Below, piece by piece: positions 61,416-64,000 of a stretch of DNA of 64,000 nucleotides; the stretch's first letter is position 1; every line of letters starts with the position of its first letter. This stretch comes from Scheffersomyces stipitis CBS 6054 (Eukaryota; Ascomycota; Pichiomycetes; Serinales; Debaryomycetaceae), in NCBI RefSeq assembly GCF_000209165.1, contig NC_009068.1:2604001-2668000 (forward strand), written 5' to 3'. The notes below the pieces were generated by a model. The model saw only the letters and a program-made list of their open reading frames with translations. It searched no databases and had not been told where the DNA came from. The translations under genes and the position numbers were made by a program.

Positions 61416-63942
61416 TGCGAAGACATCGAGGGAGTCTGTGCCGAGATTAGAGATGTGATCGGATGGGACCAACAAGGAAGGCTGAAGCTGTGACAATACT
61501 GATGTGGAGTACTAGTGATGAAACTAGTGGCTATATCGCGATGGCAGGATGCTGGCGAAGAATCGGGAGATATGTAAGTGAATCACAGATGAATCACAGA
61601 GTGTTTTTTTTACACAGATGACTGAGATGTGGCACGATAAAGAAGACAATGTAGAATGAAAAGGATAGGGGCGATAGTAACTCTGAGTGTGAAAATGTGT
61701 AACTAACTGATGAAAGGCTCAGACAGATACAGACACCGGTGTTGGCATGGAAATGTCTATGGCTTGTATGGGCTACTTATAGCTATCGGATATATGGACT
61801 CGAAAAGAAAGGCTTTGTTACAGACACTGGTGTAAAGCTGGTTTGAAGCTGATTTGACACGGAATTGATGCTGACGGTGAGCTGAGACAAACTGAACACA
61901 CGTAGGGCTAGATGGCAGTGGATGAAACGCTAGTGCAAGCGAGGTGGATCATGAAACTGCAGCGGCTCGGCTAAGGCTGTAGTGGGCACAGGTGTCTACA
62001 GTGATGGAATTTTAAGCAGATGTCGTCAATGACGGGGGTAAGGGCACTGGTAGAGTCTGAAAGGAAAGTAAAAGTCCAGTGGGCCAGAGATGACACTTTT
62101 GTAGTAGAACGAAGCGAAAATCGCCAGCACGGCAGATTGAGGGGCTGGGAACGCTAGAGGGCGGAGGACTGGGTGTTCTTACGAAAAGCTTACGGACAGC
62201 TAATGCGATTGCGATAGTTGCTCTGTAATGGAAGTAATAATTGGAAATAGGTGAATATTATTCCGAGAGTCTGTATTAATATTATTGTGAAGGACGGCAT
62301 AATATAGCTTTTGGTTAAAAGATGGAGACAGCTGTAGCTATATATAATATCGCGGTGTCGGCACAAGACAGATAATATAATCTGAAGCTACAAGCTATTT
62401 ATTTTATGGTTATTTATTTTATCTTCCGTCCCAATATTATGTAGAGCAGGTATATTGCCATTCTTTCCCTGGTAATTATGGTGGGCAAATAATAACGCTA
62501 ATTTAGTCCCACGATACGGCCACTGGTTCCCTGCTCCCCCAGCAGAATTAGCGACAGGTGCTATCCAGATATTTTTTCGCCAGTCGCCTAATAAACTTCT
62601 TAGTTTAACAAGCTTAATTAGCAGCCCGTGTGCAGGGCTCATTCTTCTGCCGCCATTGTCATCTCTTCACCAGACAATGGTCCACTGGTGGTTCCACAGC
62701 TGGTGTAGTGGAGTGATCAATTCTGGCGGTGACCCTGCACTACAAGTGAACCGTCGTGTTTCAGCCCCCTAAGCGCAGCGGGCTGGGCCCGTTCCCGCTA
62801 AGACCGACTCTACAACCATCTTAGACCCTCCCTTCAACAAAATCTGACGTGCGCCCATACAGGCCACAGTAATGGAGTAACCCTGGGCCACAAAGCCGAG
62901 CCGCCTGTATTGTCAGGGTGCATCGTGATGAGCCGGACTTGTGTCCGCATGGGTGGAAATATGACAGCTTCCTGGTACTTCCGAATCAATTTCTTCTGGC
63001 GAACCGTTCGTAAATGTTGGAAAAATTGTCATATTCATCTTTTATTTCAGTTATGCATTTTTCCTATTGTTGTTTCCTTCTTTATTCTGGCTATTGTCGT
63101 TAACCAATCGCCATACATATATGGTCGTTTCGTTTCATCTATTTTTTTGCTTCTGCATTTTTCACTTTCTGTCTTGACATATCCATCTTCTTTTTTCACT
63201 GTTTGATGTGACAATCTTTTCTATCTCTTACCTCTTTATCTCCGACCAACTTTTCTGCCGTTTCTTACTGTTATTTCTTTTTGTTTGGCTTGTAATACTT
63301 GCTCTGTTTGTGCTAGTCGGAGGTTTCCTTCCCGTTTTCGGGAGGCGGTATTGCTTTCCTCTCTGGTCCATTTTTGCGATGGACATCTCATTGCCCGATT
63401 TGGAAATCAGAGGAGAAAATGTTCTCCAGACCAAGTTTGATCTACATTCCCTCTTGGTGTCCCTCCCCTCTGCTACCTTCTATATCGACCTCTGCTATTG
63501 CACTCAGAGGATCACCGTCTTCGGCGTTGGGCATTGGGCATTTCGAATCTTATTTCGCAGCTACAGTATAATTCGCAGCCTCAGTCGCAGTGATCCCCCA
63601 CAAAGATTTGAGGTGGTGTTTTCCCGATCATATTCCAGATCAATCTCGGCAACTAGCACTTAACAGGGCGACCTTGGCAAGCAGGTAGTCCCGGTTGCAG
63701 ACGTGGTGTGAATGTATTTCCGCAATTCCAGATTCAGCCTTAATGCAAGATTGCATGCCTACCAAAAGCACCGTTGCATTTTCAGACGTGCCAAACTTGG
63801 TGATAGCCACGGCATCTTTGCGCCAGTATACAAACTTGTAGAAAGTTTGAGTCATACCTTGCACATTGTTCACAAATCCTTTGCTAGTTATTGACTACAA
63901 TATGTCTACATTTTTCTTCATCAAGTAGCCAATTCGCAATTC
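61416..63942. other. 2.5 kb block upstream of the Myb-like gene
   Basis: No gene is convincing. Around 62620-62830 the sequence is markedly GC-richer, with a short hairpin at 62777-62799 (AGCGGG/CCCGCT). From about 63010 to 63270 the plus strand is strongly T-rich with pyrimidine runs, as in long yeast leaders. An ATG at 63379 opens a 94-codon frame (MDISLPDLEIRG...) ending at 63663 with no known domain; it may be a small gene, an upstream ORF or chance. The block probably serves both the Myb-like gene and a gene to the right. Confidence 0.5.
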
Positions 63943-64000
63943 ATGATTCTCTCTCTGAGGAAACGAAAGCTTGGAAGACCGAGCTATCCAGGTAAGACAT
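63943..64000 (+). CDS. Possible start of a gene cut by the right edge
   Basis: An ATG at 63943 opens a frame that runs to the end of the window (19 codons). The peptide is basic (RKRKLGRPSYPGKT). Codon 5 is CTG. A GTAAGA at 63992 could be a splice donor directly after CCAG. Nothing can be said of the function. The long T-rich stretch upstream fits a leader. Confidence 0.3.
   Translation, partial: MILSLRKRKLGRPSYPGKT

Noticed and set aside
61416..61496. 27-residue N-terminal extension of the Myb-like protein
   Set aside because: It starts with TTG and an in-frame stop lies just upstream; it would need an unseen upstream exon.
62690..62770. tRNA-like TGGTGTAGTGG resembling an A box
   Set aside because: No GGTTCGA-type B box and no acceptor-stem pairing were found nearby.

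Overview
The window is nuclear DNA of a budding yeast from the CTG clade (Saccharomycotina that read CUG as serine), most likely Scheffersomyces (Pichia) stipitis or a close relative. Genes are intron-poor and closely packed. Their products match Saccharomyces and Candida families full length. One clear intron has a TACTAAC branch point. CTG codons fall where serine or threonine is expected: TOP3 codon 362, FAS2 codon 209, and the first codons of the FG nucleoporin gene. Species assignment is from family resemblance and memory, not from a search.

Layout from left to right: a DUF1765 protein resembling S. cerevisiae YDL073W/AHK1 (+); seipin SEI1 (-); the ribosome-biogenesis regulator SFP1 (-) with a 2.6 kb upstream region; two tandem F-box/leucine-rich-repeat paralogues and a third, different F-box protein (all +); fatty acid synthase alpha FAS2 (+); the Arf-GEF SEC7 (+) with a probable 5'UTR intron; the ribosome-bound protein STM1 (+, one intron); a Pex28/Pex29-type dysferlin-domain peroxin (+); the RBR protein ITT1 (-); ERV41 (+); an unassigned Zn2Cys6 regulator (+); the helicase SEN1 (+); an unassigned coiled-coil protein (-); TOP3 (+); an FG nucleoporin resembling NUP42 (+); ARV1 (+); a CSC1/OSCA-type channel (-); and a polyglutamine protein with a Myb/SANT-like domain (-) behind about 2.5 kb without a convincing gene. 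A gene may begin at the extreme right edge.

There are no operons. Two themes recur, though neighbourhood need not mean joint function. Lipid and endomembrane genes are frequent (SEI1, FAS2, SEC7, the peroxin, ERV41, ARV1). So are genes of translation and ribosome biology (SFP1, STM1, ITT1). The noncoding DNA of those last three shares a GTGAAAAAT motif like the RRPE element of the ribosome-biogenesis regulon.

Several open reading frames begin at a TTG or GTG, so I moved their starts to the first supported ATG: the peroxin, ERV41, the Zn2Cys6 protein, ARV1, the CSC1-like channel and the Myb-like protein. I saw no tRNA, rRNA, intact transposon, CRISPR array or centromere-like structure. The least described parts are the tandem F-box/LRR pair, the coiled-coil protein at 47963-50170, the Zn2Cys6 protein, and the two long noncoding blocks next to SFP1 and the Myb-like gene.
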